Below are positions 40,145 to 49,395 of a stretch of 64,000 nucleotides of DNA, piece by piece. The stretch is taken from the NCBI RefSeq assembly GCF_900090315.1, contig NZ_FMHZ01000002.1, positions 3,202,501-3,266,500 on the forward strand, read 5' to 3'. This DNA comes from Micromonospora citrea (GTDB taxonomy: Bacteria; Actinomycetota; Actinomycetes; Mycobacteriales; Micromonosporaceae). The position numbers and the translations under genes were made by a program. The notes beneath the pieces were generated by a model. It worked only from the letters and a program-made list of their open reading frames with translations, had not been told where the DNA came from and did not search any database. How positions within the stretch are numbered: position 1 is the stretch's first letter; each line of letters opens with the position of its first letter.

Positions 40145-41277
40145 CCTGGGGAGGAAGGGCCGCCCCGACCCCCGCGCCGACCGGCACCGGGGCGGCCCGC
40201 CCGGGGACCGGGGCAGCCCGCCCGGGGACCGCCGACCCGGCGACCGGAGCGAGCCGCAAAGGCGGTGCCGACGCGAGAGCCGGGGCGCCCCACCCCGCCA
40301 CCGCCGACCTCGTCCGGGTCGGGGCGGCCCGCCCCGCCACCGCCGCCAGCCGCGCCGGGGCGGTCCGGCGGGCGCTCGCCGGCGCCGGGCTGGCGCTGCT
40401 GCTGGCGCTCGGGGCGGCCGTGCCCGCGATCGCCGCGACCCGCGCGGACCCCGGCGCGGAGTGCCCGCCCGGGCAGAGCGACTGCAGCGTCTGGGACGAC
40501 GACCCCGGCACCCCGGGCGGCCCGGGCGGAGGCGGGGACACCGGCGGAGGCGGCGACTCGGGCGGCGGTGGCGGCGGCGGGAAGTGCCAGTGGAACGGCC
40601 ACACGGTCAAGTGCTACGACGACGTGCTCGGCTGGTTCAACAACGGCGACGGCTGCTACTACAAGCTCACCGAGCCGCAGCCCGCAGCCCCCGAGGGGCA
40701 GCAGTGGTACACGCGCACCTGCAACGGCGGCGCCATCGGCAGCCAGGTCAACGTCCTGCGCGACACCCCGCCGCCCGGCTTCGGCGCGCCGCCCGACCCG
40801 GAGGAACTCGCCCGACGGGCCCTCGCCAAGATCACCATCGCGGCGCCCCGGATCGCGGTCGCCCCGCGCCGGAGCAAGGGCCCCGGCCTGGTCGGGCTGC
40901 CGGTCTGGATGTGGGGCAGCAGCGACGACCCGAAGTACTTCGGCCCGACCCGGGAGGCGTCGGAGACCGACCGGGGCCTGACCGTGGAGATCACGGCGAC
41001 CTTCGACCGGATCGTCTGGGACATGGGCAACGGCCGGACGGTCACCTGCGCCGACGCCGGCACCCCGTACGCGGCCGACGGGCGGCTCGCCGGCCGGCCC
41101 TCCCCCGACTGCGGCTACGACAGCGGCTACCCGAAGGCCGGCGACTACCGGGTGCGCGCCACCACGTACTGGACGGTGACCTGGCGCGGCGGCGGCGAGA
41201 GCGGCGTCATACCCCTCACCCGGACGACGGGCACGGTGCCGGTCCGGATCAACGAACTACAGGTGGTGTCCGAGTGA
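40138..41277 (+). CDS. Secreted Gly-rich Tad-associated protein
   Basis: 379 residues from GTG 40138, overlapping the upstream stop by 7 bp. The first ~75 residues are a long Ala/Pro/Arg-rich lead with a repeated GAARPGT. A hydrophobic signal (LAGAGLALLLALGAAVPAIA) then follows with A-x-A, then a Gly-rich linker GGGGDTGGGGDSGGGGGGGK. The mature part has paired cysteines (CQWNGHTVKC, CYYKL, CNGG) and a beta-rich C-terminus. Typical of the second gene of actinobacterial Tad operons; its function is unknown. Confidence 0.72.
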   Translation: MLTWGGRAAPTPAPTGTGAARPGTGAARPGTADPATGASRKGGADARAGAPHPATADLVRVGAARPATAASRAGAVRRALAGAGLALLLALGAAVPAIAATRADPGAECPPGQSDCSVWDDDPGTPGGPGGGGDTGGGGDSGGGGGGGKCQWNGHTVKCYDDVLGWFNNGDGCYYKLTEPQPAAPEGQQWYTRTCNGGAIGSQVNVLRDTPPPGFGAPPDPEELARRALAKITIAAPRIAVAPRRSKGPGLVGLPVWMWGSSDDPKYFGPTREASETDRGLTVEITATFDRIVWDMGNGRTVTCADAGTPYAADGRLAGRPSPDCGYDSGYPKAGDYRVRATTYWTVTWRGGGESGVIPLTRTTGTVPVRINELQVVSE

Positions 41278-41336
41278 GCGTGAGGAACGAGCCGGGCCTG
41301 CGAGCCCCGCAGTCGCGAACGGAGACGGCCCGGTGA
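41274..41336 (+). CDS. Possible 20-residue coupling peptide
   Basis: A GTG at 41274 overlaps the upstream stop by GTGA, and its own TGA overlaps GTG 41333 of the SAF gene in the same way. The encoded 20 residues (VSVRNEPGLRAPQSRTETAR) have no known match. It could carry ribosomes across a repeat insertion. The DNA, rich in gagccg and gcgaac words, resembles an intergenic repeat. Confidence 0.35.
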   Translation: MSVRNEPGLRAPQSRTETAR

Positions 41337-41989
41337 GCGTCGCGACCCGTAGCGGGACCGGGCCGGTGGACGCGCCGATCGCCCCGCCGAAGGTGGTCCG
41401 GCAGCGCCGGATGCGGCCCGGGCTGCTCGGCCTGGCGGTGCTGCTGATCGCCCTCGGTGGCCTGGGGGCGGCGTTCGCGGTCACCTCGGTACGCGCCACC
41501 GGCACCTACCTGGCGATCGCCCGGCCGGTCGAGGTCGGCCGGCAGCTCGCCGCCGACGACCTGGTGCCGGTGCAGGTGGCCGGCGGCCAGGGGCTGTCCC
41601 CGGTGCCGACCGGCCGGCTCGACGAGGTCGTCGGCAAGCGGGCCGCCGTGTCGCTGACCCCCGGCACCCTGCTGACGATGTCCCAGCTCACCGACGACCC
41701 GCTGCTAGGCCCCGGGCAGCAGCAGCTCGCGCTGGGCCTCGGGCCCGCCGAGGTGCCCGCCCGCGAGATGCATCCCGGCGACAAGGTGCTGCTGGTCAGC
41801 ACGCCGGACAGCGACGACGACCGCCCGGCCGGCGCCGCCACCCGGTTCGAGGCGACGGTGATCGACACCGCGACGTCGGACGACGACGAGGTGGTGCTCT
41901 ACCTGGCGCTGGCCGTACGGGACGTGCCGGCCGTGGTGGCGCTGTCGGCGCAGGAACGGATCGCCGTCGTGCTGACCGGGGCGGCCTGA
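41333..41989 (+). CDS. SAF-domain CpaB/RcpC-like protein
   Basis: 218 residues. One N-terminal helix (about 30-50, LLGLAVLLIALGGLGAAFAV), then a SAF domain (about 60-120) with VEVGRQLAADDLVPV and GKRAAVSLTPGTLLT. A C-terminal RcpC-like strand region follows (ALGLGPAEVPAREMHPGDKVLLV). It belongs to the Tad pilus periplasmic/cell-wall component class. Two base pairs before the TadZ start. Confidence 0.85.
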   Translation: MSVATRSGTGPVDAPIAPPKVVRQRRMRPGLLGLAVLLIALGGLGAAFAVTSVRATGTYLAIARPVEVGRQLAADDLVPVQVAGGQGLSPVPTGRLDEVVGKRAAVSLTPGTLLTMSQLTDDPLLGPGQQQLALGLGPAEVPAREMHPGDKVLLVSTPDSDDDRPAGAATRFEATVIDTATSDDDEVVLYLALAVRDVPAVVALSAQERIAVVLTGAA

Positions 41990-41991
41990 GC

Positions 41992-42792
41992 ATGGCGATC
42001 ATCGCGCTGGTGTCGGCGAAGGGCTCCCCGGGCGTGACCACCTCGGCCCTGGCCTGCGCCCTGACCTGGCACCGGCGGCTGGTGCTCGCCGAGTGCGATC
42101 CGGCCGGCGGCTCGGTGCTCGCCGGCTACCTGGGCGGCGCCCTCGACGGCCCCCGCGGCATCGGCGAGCTGGCGGTCGGCGAGCTGCGCGACGGCAGCCT
42201 GGAGACGACGTTCTGGTCGCAACTGGTCGACCTGGACGCGCCCAGGCGGGAGCGGCTGCTGCTGCCCGGCGTCGTCGACCCGGCGCAGGCCGGCAGCGTC
42301 GCACCGCTCTGGCAGCGCTTCGCCGACTTCTTCGGAGGCCTGGAACACGGCGACCCGCCGTACGACGTGCTCGTCGACTGCGGCCGGCTGCACGTCGTCG
42401 GTCCACCGTGGCCGATCCTGCGCGCCGCCTCGGTGGTGCTGCTGGTCAGCCGCGCCCGGCTGCCCGAGCTGTCCGGCACCCGCGCCATGGTCCGGACGAT
42501 CGAGCGGGACTTCGCCGAGCACCGGGTGCCGCCGGGCAGCCTGCGGCTGCTGCTGGTCGGCGACGGCCACGGCAGCGGCGAGGTGAGCAAGGCGCTGCGG
42601 CTGCCGGTCGTCGCCCGGTTGCCGCACGACCCGCGTACCGCCGACGTGCTCAGCCTGGGCGGCACCGTGCGGGCCGGTCGGCCGCTGATGCGCGCGGCCG
42701 GGGCCCTGGAGGTGCCGGTCGGGGCGCTGCTGGAGCGGCGGCGCGCCCGGCTGGCCTGGCCCGTGTCGCAGGGGGTGCCGGATGCGCTTTGA
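41992..42792 (+). CDS. tadZ: TadZ/CpaE-like MinD-type ATPase
   Basis: 266 residues. Deviant Walker A at the N-terminus (VSAKGSPGVTTSALACAL), ECDPAGGSVLAGYLG near 34-48, and VLVDCGRLHVV near 124-134. It belongs to the ParA/MinD-like ATPases that localise the Tad machine to the cell pole or membrane. Overlaps tadA by 11 bp. Confidence 0.85.
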   Translation: MAIIALVSAKGSPGVTTSALACALTWHRRLVLAECDPAGGSVLAGYLGGALDGPRGIGELAVGELRDGSLETTFWSQLVDLDAPRRERLLLPGVVDPAQAGSVAPLWQRFADFFGGLEHGDPPYDVLVDCGRLHVVGPPWPILRAASVVLLVSRARLPELSGTRAMVRTIERDFAEHRVPPGSLRLLLVGDGHGSGEVSKALRLPVVARLPHDPRTADVLSLGGTVRAGRPLMRAAGALEVPVGALLERRRARLAWPVSQGVPDAL

Positions 42793-44365
42793 GCCGGTCT
42801 CCGCCGACCCGCGCCGCCGGCCGCCCGGGGCAGCCACCGCCCTGCCGGCCGACGCGAACCCCGCCGCGTCGGCCGGCGCCACCTCCACCGCGCCGCCGCT
42901 GGCCCCGCCCAACGGGCGGCACCACCATCCCCTGCCACTGCCCGCGCCCCCGGCCGGGCCGCCGCCGGAGCCGCCGGCCCGGGCCCGGGTCGACTTCCAG
43001 GTGGTCCGGGAGCTGCGCCGCGAACTCAGCGAGCGGCTCACCCGCTGGCAGCGCGGCCGGGAGTTCACCGTCGACGAGGAGGACACCGAGCGCGCCCGCC
43101 TCGCGGTGGCGGTGGTGGCCGAGTACGCGGACGCGGTGCGCCGGGCCGGCACCCCGATGGCGGCCGGCGAGGAGCGGCTCCTGCTCGACCAGGTCACCGC
43201 CGAACTGGCCGGGCTCGGCCGCCTCCAGACGCTGCTGGTCGACGACACCATCGAGGAGGTGCACATCCTCGGCTGCGACCAGGTGCGCGTCACCCGGCAC
43301 GGCGGCGGGGTGGACTGGGCCGAGCCGATCGCCGACAGCGACGACGAGCTGGTGGAGATCCTCCAGGCGGCGGCCCGTCGGGCCGGGGCCACCGAGCGCT
43401 CGCTGTCGACCTCGAAACCCACCCTCGACCTGCAACTGCCCGACGGCAGCCGGCTGGCGGCGGTGTTCCTGGTCAGCCACCGCCCGTACGCGGTGATCCG
43501 CAAGCACAACACCCTCGACGTGAGCCTCGACGACCTCGCCGGCGGCCGGGGTGACCTGGACGAGATGATCGACCCGCTGGTGCGCGACTTCCTCCGCGCG
43601 TCGATGCGGGCCGGGCTGAACATCATGGTGGCGGGCCTCGCGGGCGCCGGGAAGACCACCGTCATCCGTGCGCTGATGGACGAGATCCCGGCCGACGAGC
43701 CGTACGTGCTGCTGGAGGAGAGCCGGGAGCTGCTGCCGGCCCGCCGCCGCCTCAAGCACCGGGCGGTGATGAGCTTCGAGGCCCGGGAGGGGCACGGCGA
43801 ACGCGGGCCGGACGGCCGCCCCGCCGGCGAGGTGAGCATCGCCGACCTGATCCCCGTCTCGCTGCGGATGGGCGTGCTGCGGATCATCGTCGGCGAGGTC
43901 CGGTCCCGGGAGATCGTGCCGATGCTCCAGGCCATGACGACCAGCCGCGGCTCGATGTGCACCATCCACGCGCGTACGCCCGCCGGGGTCAGCGAGCGGA
44001 TCATCGAGCTGGCGCTGGCGCACGGCCGGGAGATGACCGTCGACCAGGCCCGCCGGATGGCCGGCAACGCGCTCGACCTGATCGTCTACGTCACCGTCGA
44101 GGACGAGACCGCCATCGGCGGGCGCAAGCACCGCTTCGTCTCCCACGTCGAGGAGGTCATCGGCGTCGGCGACGGCAACCGGATCACCACCACCCAGGTG
44201 TTCGGTCCGGGGCCGGACGGGCGGGCGGTGCCCCGGCACCTGCCCGAGCGGATCCGCGCCCAACTCCTCCGGGTCGGCTACGACGCCCGGCTGCTCAGCC
44301 GGTGGATCGAGGCGGGCACCGGCGCCTGGCGACGGCCCCGGCAGACCCGGCTCGGGCGGCGGTGA
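42782..44365 (+). CDS. tadA: TadA/CpaF secretion ATPase
   Basis: 527 residues. A Pro/Ala-rich N-terminal ~65 residues precedes the N-domain with TIEEVHILGCDQVRVTRHGG. Walker A is at about 283-291 (AGLAGAGKTTVIRAL), the Asp/Glu box in YVLLEESRELL, Walker B-like in VLRIIVGEVRSREIVPML, and the His box in TSRGSMCTIHARTPAG. This is the hexameric ATPase that powers Flp pilus assembly and retraction. The pilus partner genes follow directly. Confidence 0.93.
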   Translation: MRFEPVSADPRRRPPGAATALPADANPAASAGATSTAPPLAPPNGRHHHPLPLPAPPAGPPPEPPARARVDFQVVRELRRELSERLTRWQRGREFTVDEEDTERARLAVAVVAEYADAVRRAGTPMAAGEERLLLDQVTAELAGLGRLQTLLVDDTIEEVHILGCDQVRVTRHGGGVDWAEPIADSDDELVEILQAAARRAGATERSLSTSKPTLDLQLPDGSRLAAVFLVSHRPYAVIRKHNTLDVSLDDLAGGRGDLDEMIDPLVRDFLRASMRAGLNIMVAGLAGAGKTTVIRALMDEIPADEPYVLLEESRELLPARRRLKHRAVMSFEAREGHGERGPDGRPAGEVSIADLIPVSLRMGVLRIIVGEVRSREIVPMLQAMTTSRGSMCTIHARTPAGVSERIIELALAHGREMTVDQARRMAGNALDLIVYVTVEDETAIGGRKHRFVSHVEEVIGVGDGNRITTTQVFGPGPDGRAVPRHLPERIRAQLLRVGYDARLLSRWIEAGTGAWRRPRQTRLGRR

Positions 44366-44371
44366 CCGGAG

Positions 44372-45271
44372 ATGCTGGCCGACGTCGAACTCGTCGCGGT
44401 GCTCTCCGGGGCCGCCTGCGTGGCCGGGCTGCTGCTGACGGTCGTCGCGCTGGTCGGCACCCGCCGGCCGCCCGCCCGGCCCGGCGCGGGCCGAGGCCTG
44501 GACCGCCTGTGGAAGGGCTCCGGCGCCACCCCCCGCAAGCAGCGGGAGCACCAGGCACTGCTGGTCGGCGCCCTGGTGGCCGGCGCGCTGGCCTTCCTGG
44601 TGACCGGGCTGCCGGTGGTCGGCCTGCTGGTCGCGGTGGCGGTCCCCGGCACCCCGTGGCTGTTCTCCGTCGGCAAGGCCGAGCAGCGGGCCATCGCCCG
44701 CATCGAGGCGGTCGGCGAGTGGACCCGCCGGCTCAAGGACGTCTCCGCCACCGGCCAGGGCCTCCAACAGACGATCATCGGCACGGTCACCACCGCGCCG
44801 GAGGAGATCCAGGAGGAGGTACGCCTGCTCGCCGCCCGCCTCCAGGCCGGGTGGCTGGCCCGCTCCGCACTGCTCGCCTTCGCCGACGAGATCGGCGACC
44901 CGGTCTGCGACCAGGTGGTGGCCGCGCTGATCCTGCACGTGACCGACCGGGGCGAACGCCTCGGCGACGTGCTCGGCTCGATCGCGCACGCGGCGGCGGC
45001 CGAGGTCGCCACCCGCCGGGAGATCGAGGCGAAACGCACCCAGCCCCGCTTCGCGGTTCGCTTCCTCACCGGGATGACCCTGGCCACCGTCGCGTACGGG
45101 CTGCTCAACACCGAATACATCAGCCCGTACGGCACGCCCTCCGGGCAGCTCGTGATGGCGGCGCTCGGCGCGGCCTTCGTCGGCCTGCTGGCCTGGGTGC
45201 GGTCGATGAGCCAGCCGCGCCGGCCGGCCCGCTTCCTGCCCGCCCCCGACCCGCAGGAGGTGCTGGCATGA
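44372..45271 (+). CDS. tadB: TadB-like inner-membrane platform protein
   Basis: 299 residues with four helices (about 8-30, 60-92, 230-248 and 254-275). The T2SSF domain at about 108-215 has RLKDVSATGQGLQQTIIGTV and VVAALILHVTDRGERLGDVL. With TadC it forms the platform on which TadA acts. The ATGs are spaced: 6 bp after tadA, and 4-bp overlap with tadC. Confidence 0.9.
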   Translation: MLADVELVAVLSGAACVAGLLLTVVALVGTRRPPARPGAGRGLDRLWKGSGATPRKQREHQALLVGALVAGALAFLVTGLPVVGLLVAVAVPGTPWLFSVGKAEQRAIARIEAVGEWTRRLKDVSATGQGLQQTIIGTVTTAPEEIQEEVRLLAARLQAGWLARSALLAFADEIGDPVCDQVVAALILHVTDRGERLGDVLGSIAHAAAAEVATRREIEAKRTQPRFAVRFLTGMTLATVAYGLLNTEYISPYGTPSGQLVMAALGAAFVGLLAWVRSMSQPRRPARFLPAPDPQEVLA

Positions 45272-46146
45272 GCGTGGTCCTCAACTGGCAGCTCGCGGTC
45301 GCCGTCAGCGGCGGGGCGGCGATCGGGCTGGGCGTATTCCTGGTGGTCCGCGAGCTGGTGCCCGCCACGCCGGCGCTCGGGCCCGCGCTGCGCCGGCTGC
45401 ACCAGCCGCCGGGCGCCGGGCAGCTCACCGCCCCCGCCGGCCGGCGGCTGGAGTGGCTCACCGGGCTGTCCCGCTGGCTGCGGCCACCGCACCGGCAGCT
45501 CGCCCTGATCGACCAAACCCCCGAGCAGTACGCCCTGTCGATGCTGCTCTCGGCGCTGATCGGGCTCGCCGCGCCGACGCTGCTCGGCGTCACCCTGCTG
45601 GCCGTCGGCGTACGGCTGCCGGTGGTCGTGCCGGTGCTCGGCAGCCTCGGGCTGGCGCTGCTCTGCGCGCTGGTCGCCCACCGGTCGGTGCTGGACCGGG
45701 CGGACAAGGCGCGCGACGAGTTCCGCCAGGCGGTCTGCACCTACCTCGACCTGGTCGCCCTGCAACTCTCCGCCGCGCACGGGCCGGTGCAGTCGCTGGA
45801 ACGGGCGGCGGCGGTCTGCGACGGCTGGGTCTTCGAACGCATCTCCGAGGCCCTGCGGATCGCGCAGATGCAGATGCACTCGCCCTGGGACGAGTTGCGC
45901 GACCTCGCCGAGCGGATCGGCATCCCGGAGCTGGGCGACGTCGGGGCGATCATGCGCTCCTCCGGCAGCGAGGGCGCGCAGGTGCACGAGACCCTGCGCA
46001 GCCGCGCCGACTCGCTGCGCGACCAGATCCGCACGGACAACCTGGCCCGGGCCGAGGGGGTGACCAGCCGGCTCGACATCCCCGGGGCGCTGCTCGTCTT
46101 CGTCCTGCTCGGCTTCGCCGTCTATCCGTTCATCGCCCGCCTGTGA
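45268..46146 (+). CDS. tadC: TadC-like inner-membrane platform protein
   Basis: 292 residues from ATG 45268. Helices at about 8-30, 92-115, 118-140 and 268-290. T2SSF domain with DEFRQAVCTYLDLVALQLSA and GIPELGDVGAIMRSSGSEGA. Ends GALLVFVLLGFAVYPFIARL, as expected for TadC. Confidence 0.9.
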   Translation: MSVVLNWQLAVAVSGGAAIGLGVFLVVRELVPATPALGPALRRLHQPPGAGQLTAPAGRRLEWLTGLSRWLRPPHRQLALIDQTPEQYALSMLLSALIGLAAPTLLGVTLLAVGVRLPVVVPVLGSLGLALLCALVAHRSVLDRADKARDEFRQAVCTYLDLVALQLSAAHGPVQSLERAAAVCDGWVFERISEALRIAQMQMHSPWDELRDLAERIGIPELGDVGAIMRSSGSEGAQVHETLRSRADSLRDQIRTDNLARAEGVTSRLDIPGALLVFVLLGFAVYPFIARL

Positions 46147-46172
46147 TCCGACCCCGAGAGAAGGAGCACGTC

Positions 46173-46376
46173 ATGTCCGTCATCACCTGTCTGCACGTAG
46201 CGCTGGCGGCGCGCCTGGCCGAGCTGCGTCGCGACGGCGAGCGGGGCGACAGCCCCGTACCCACCGCCGTGATCATCTTCGGTCTGGTCGCCGTCGCGAT
46301 GGCGGTCACCGCCGCCGCCCTCGGCGCGGCCAACGACTGGATGGACAACATTCCGAAGCACCAGGACCCGAAGTAA
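46173..46376 (+). CDS. Flp-like major pilin candidate
   Basis: 67 residues from ATG 46173 with GAAGGAG upstream. A short charged leader (LAARLAELRRDGERGDS) is followed by one hydrophobic helix VPTAVIIFGLVAVAMAVTAA and a short tail. Length, position after tadC and topology are those of Flp pilins, although the usual G-x-T-x-x-E-Y processing motif is altered to GDSPVPTA, without Glu at +5. The prepilin peptidase at 38212 would be its processing enzyme. Confidence 0.75.
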   Translation: MSVITCLHVALAARLAELRRDGERGDSPVPTAVIIFGLVAVAMAVTAAALGAANDWMDNIPKHQDPK

Positions 46377-46385
46377 CGCCGGGCC

Positions 46386-46985
46386 GTGCGCCGAGCAGAC
46401 TCCGTCCCGGGGCGTCGGGCGGCCACCGCCGCCCGACGCCCCGTCGCGGCCGTCGTCCGGCGCCGCACGCCCGGCCGGCGACACTCCGTTCCGGCCCTGG
46501 CTCCGCCGCAGCCGCGCGCCGCCCGACACCAGCTCCGCGCGGCCGGCCGACGCCGCGTCGCCGCCGACCGACAACCGGTCGCGGCCGTCGTCCGGCGGCT
46601 GGCGGCCGGCGGGGTCGACCGGGGTGCCAACCCGGTCGAGTTGGCGGTGGCGATGCCGGCGATCCTCCTGCTGCTCTTCGCCTCGATCCAGACCGCCGCG
46701 TGGTTCGTCGCCCGCTCCACCGCGCTGAACGCCGCGCAGAGCGCGGTCAACGCCCAGCGGCTGCACCAGGCGCCGCCCGGCACCGGCGAGGCCCGCGCCG
46801 CCCGCTTCCTGCGCGCCGCGGGCGGCTGGCTCGTGGACTGGGACGACCCCGGCCCGAGCTGCCAGACCAGCGCCACCGAGGTGACCTGCACGGTGCGCGG
46901 TCGATCCCTGTCGGTCGTACCCGGTGTCGACTTCCCCGTGCGCCAGACCGCGCACGGGACGGTGGAACGGTGGACCACGCCGTGA
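46386..46985 (+). CDS. TadE-like pseudopilin with extended N-terminus
   Basis: 199 residues from GTG 46386. An unusually long, Arg/Ala/Pro-rich region of about 75 residues precedes the TadE motif DRGANPVELAVAMPAILLLL, whose Glu is the +5 residue after processing. A membrane helix and a cysteine-containing globular part follow (PSCQTSATEVTCTVRG). A shorter start could exist: GTCGACCGG at 46613 has no good start codon, so the long form is retained. Overlaps the next gene by GTGA. Confidence 0.75.
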   Translation: MRRADSVPGRRAATAARRPVAAVVRRRTPGRRHSVPALAPPQPRAARHQLRAAGRRRVAADRQPVAAVVRRLAAGGVDRGANPVELAVAMPAILLLLFASIQTAAWFVARSTALNAAQSAVNAQRLHQAPPGTGEARAARFLRAAGGWLVDWDDPGPSCQTSATEVTCTVRGRSLSVVPGVDFPVRQTAHGTVERWTTP

Positions 46986-47449
46986 GCCGTACCACCGAGC
47001 GGGGCTCGGTCTCGATCGAGGTGGCGGTGCTCGCCCCGGCCTTCGTCGCGCTGATCGTGCTGGCCGGCGTCGCCGGGCGTACCGCCGTGGCGGCCGAGGC
47101 GATCGACGCCGCCGCCCACGACGCGGCCCGCGCCGCCTCGATCTCCCGGGACGCCCGCACCGCCCGCGCCGAGGCCCGGGACGCGGCCCGCCGGCAGCTC
47201 GACTGGCGCGGCCTGAACTGCGTCGGCGCTCCGCAGGTGACCCTCAGCGGCGCGGTACGTGGTCGCGCCACCAGCTTCGACGCGGCGTTCCGCAGCCCGG
47301 CCGGCCAGGACGCCTCGGTGACCGTCCGGATCGCCTGCACGGTGTCCTACCAGGACCTGCGCCTGTCGGCTCTGCCGGGAATGCCCGCCGGCAAGCGCGT
47401 GTCGGCGAGCTTCACCTCACCCCTGGACCGCTACCGGAGCCGGGGATGA
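46982..47449 (+). CDS. TadE/TadF-like pseudopilin
   Basis: 155 residues from GTG 46982. The prepilin-type motif ERGSVSIEVAVLAPAFVALI is at 6-25 with Glu at +5. Helical EAIDAAAHDAARAASISRDA and cysteine-containing WRGLNCVGAPQ follow. Minor pilin of the Tad system. Both ends overlap neighbours. Confidence 0.82.
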   Translation: MSRTTERGSVSIEVAVLAPAFVALIVLAGVAGRTAVAAEAIDAAAHDAARAASISRDARTARAEARDAARRQLDWRGLNCVGAPQVTLSGAVRGRATSFDAAFRSPAGQDASVTVRIACTVSYQDLRLSALPGMPAGKRVSASFTSPLDRYRSRG

Positions 47450-47886
47450 TCGCCCGTCGCCGCCTGCCCGGCGGACACGACGACGGGCGGGTGAGTGTCT
47501 TCCTCGCGGTGGCGATGGTGGGGGTACTGGCCGTCATCGGCATGGCCTTCGACGGCGCGGGCCAGTTGCGCACGTTGCAGCGGGCCGACAACCTCGCGGC
47601 CGAGGCCGCCCGCGCCGGTGGCCAGGCCATCGACCGGGCCGCCGCCATCGAGGGCGGGCCGACGCGGATCGACCGCCCGCAGGCCCGCCGGGCCGTCGCG
47701 GACTACCTCGCCGCAGCCGGCGCCACCGGCCACACCGTCAGCTTCCCGCGTGTCGACGGGGAGACCCGGGTCCGGGTACGGGTCACCGTCACGCACCACC
47801 GATCCATGCTCGGCCTGTTCGGCTTCGACGAGACCGTCACCGTCTCCGGCGAGGCGACCGCGCGGCCGCTCACCGGGGCACCGTAG
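47446..47886 (+). CDS. TadG-like pilus protein (short)
   Basis: 146 residues from ATG 47446. GGHDDGRVSVFLAVAMVGVLAVIGMAFDG carries the N-terminal helix of Tad_N/TadG-like proteins, followed by LAAEAARAGGQAIDRA. The C-terminal part is a compact beta region. It lacks the von Willebrand domain of full TadG. Confidence 0.78.
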   Translation: MIARRRLPGGHDDGRVSVFLAVAMVGVLAVIGMAFDGAGQLRTLQRADNLAAEAARAGGQAIDRAAAIEGGPTRIDRPQARRAVADYLAAAGATGHTVSFPRVDGETRVRVRVTVTHHRSMLGLFGFDETVTVSGEATARPLTGAP

Positions 47887-47900
47887 GAAGGAAGGCAGCC

Positions 47901-49268
47901 ATGGTCGCATCGGGACGTTCCGCCGTACGGCGGACCGGACGGATCCTGACCGGGTTCGGCGCGCTCGTCGTGCTCTGCGCGGTGCTGGTCGGCGCGCCGG
48001 TGGCGCTGCTCGCCCTCGCCGGCAATCCGCTGCCCGACCACCTGCCCACCGTCGCGGAGATCGGGACGACCCTGACCAGCCGCGACGACGGGCGCCTCTT
48101 CCTGCGCGCCCTGGCGCTGGCCGGGTGGTTCGGCTGGGCCACCTTCGCCTTCTCGGTGCTGGTGGAACTCTGCGCGCAGGCGCTGCGCCGCCCGGCGCCC
48201 CGGCTGCCCGGGATGAGCCGCCAGCAGCGGGCCGCCGCCGCGCTGGTCGGTTCGGTCGCGCTGATCGTCGCGGCCAGCCCGGCGGCGAGCGCGGCCACGG
48301 CGGTCGCCGGCCCGTACGCCCTGCCGGCACCGACCACGGCGGCCCCGACGGCATGGGCGGCTCCGACCGCGTCGGCGGCTCCGGCGGTGTCGACGGCTCC
48401 GGCGACATCGACGGCATGGGCGGCTCCGACAGCTTCGACGGCGTCGGCGGCTTCGGACGACGGCCCGGTGGTGTACCGGGTGGCCCGGGGCGACCACCTG
48501 GGCACGGTCGCCGAGCGCTACCTGGACGACTTCGGCGACTACCGTGAGCTGGCCGCGCTGAACCGGCTCGCCGATCCGGACCGGATCCACCCGGGACAGT
48601 TGCTGAAGCTCCCCCAGGAGGCCGAGGACCGGGGTGCCCGCCGGCACGCCACCGGTCGCCTCGTCGCCCGTCCGGCAGCGCCGGCCCCGGCTCCCCGGCC
48701 CGCGCCCGAACAGGTCACCCCGGAGCAGGCGGCGCCGACCCCGCCGGCGGATGCCCCGGCCCCATCGGCGGAGGCCCCGCTCCCGCCGGCGGACGCGCCC
48801 GGCAGTGACGGTCCGACGGTGACGGTCGGGGCGGCTCGGCCCGGCGAGCCCGACCGGGTGAACCGGCCGCTCGCGGTCACCGCTGTCCTCGCGGTGGCGA
48901 GCATCGTCGGGGCGCAGATCGGCGCGGTCCTGGGTCTGCGCCGCCGCCCGGCACACGTGTCGGCGGGCGCGGCCCGCACCGGCACCACCCGCCGCTCGGG
49001 CACCGGCACCGCCCGCCGCTCGGGCACCGGCACCGCCCTTCGCTCGGGTACCGGAGGAGCGAGGCGCTCGGGCACAGCGGCGCGCTCGGGCACCGGCGGC
49101 GCGGGTCAGTCGGGCACCGGCGGCGTGGGGCACGGCGGAGGCGGGCGCGCGACCGGCCGCGGCGGCGCGACCGGAAGCGCGACCGGCGGAACGATCGTCG
49201 GTGCCCAGGCGCGGGTGCACGCCGACGCCGTCGGCGAGGCCCCCGTCGGCCGCCACCGCCGCCCCTGA
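47901..49268 (+). CDS. LysM-domain membrane protein of the Tad locus
   Basis: 455 residues. Two N-terminal helices (about 12-42 and 68-92) and a third at about 112-132, then a Pro/Ala/Thr-rich stretch. A LysM domain is at about 192-240 (YRVARGDHLGTVAERYLDD ... NRLADPDRIHPGQLLKLP), a further helix at about 330-350, and a low-complexity tail of RSGTGTA-like repeats. LysM binds peptidoglycan, so it may anchor or open the wall for the pilus. Similar proteins close Tad operons in related actinomycetes. Confidence 0.82.
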   Translation: MVASGRSAVRRTGRILTGFGALVVLCAVLVGAPVALLALAGNPLPDHLPTVAEIGTTLTSRDDGRLFLRALALAGWFGWATFAFSVLVELCAQALRRPAPRLPGMSRQQRAAAALVGSVALIVAASPAASAATAVAGPYALPAPTTAAPTAWAAPTASAAPAVSTAPATSTAWAAPTASTASAASDDGPVVYRVARGDHLGTVAERYLDDFGDYRELAALNRLADPDRIHPGQLLKLPQEAEDRGARRHATGRLVARPAAPAPAPRPAPEQVTPEQAAPTPPADAPAPSAEAPLPPADAPGSDGPTVTVGAARPGEPDRVNRPLAVTAVLAVASIVGAQIGAVLGLRRRPAHVSAGAARTGTTRRSGTGTARRSGTGTALRSGTGGARRSGTAARSGTGGAGQSGTGGVGHGGGGRATGRGGATGSATGGTIVGAQARVHADAVGEAPVGRHRRP

Positions 49269-49395
49269 ACCAACCGGGACCACCAGTTGGCCGACGCACC
49301 CCGGCAGCGGGTGGCGGCATGGGGTCACGCGGTCACGTACACGTCGTCGCGGCGGTACGCCGGTCAGGACGGCACGCGATGCGGCGGGCGGGCGG

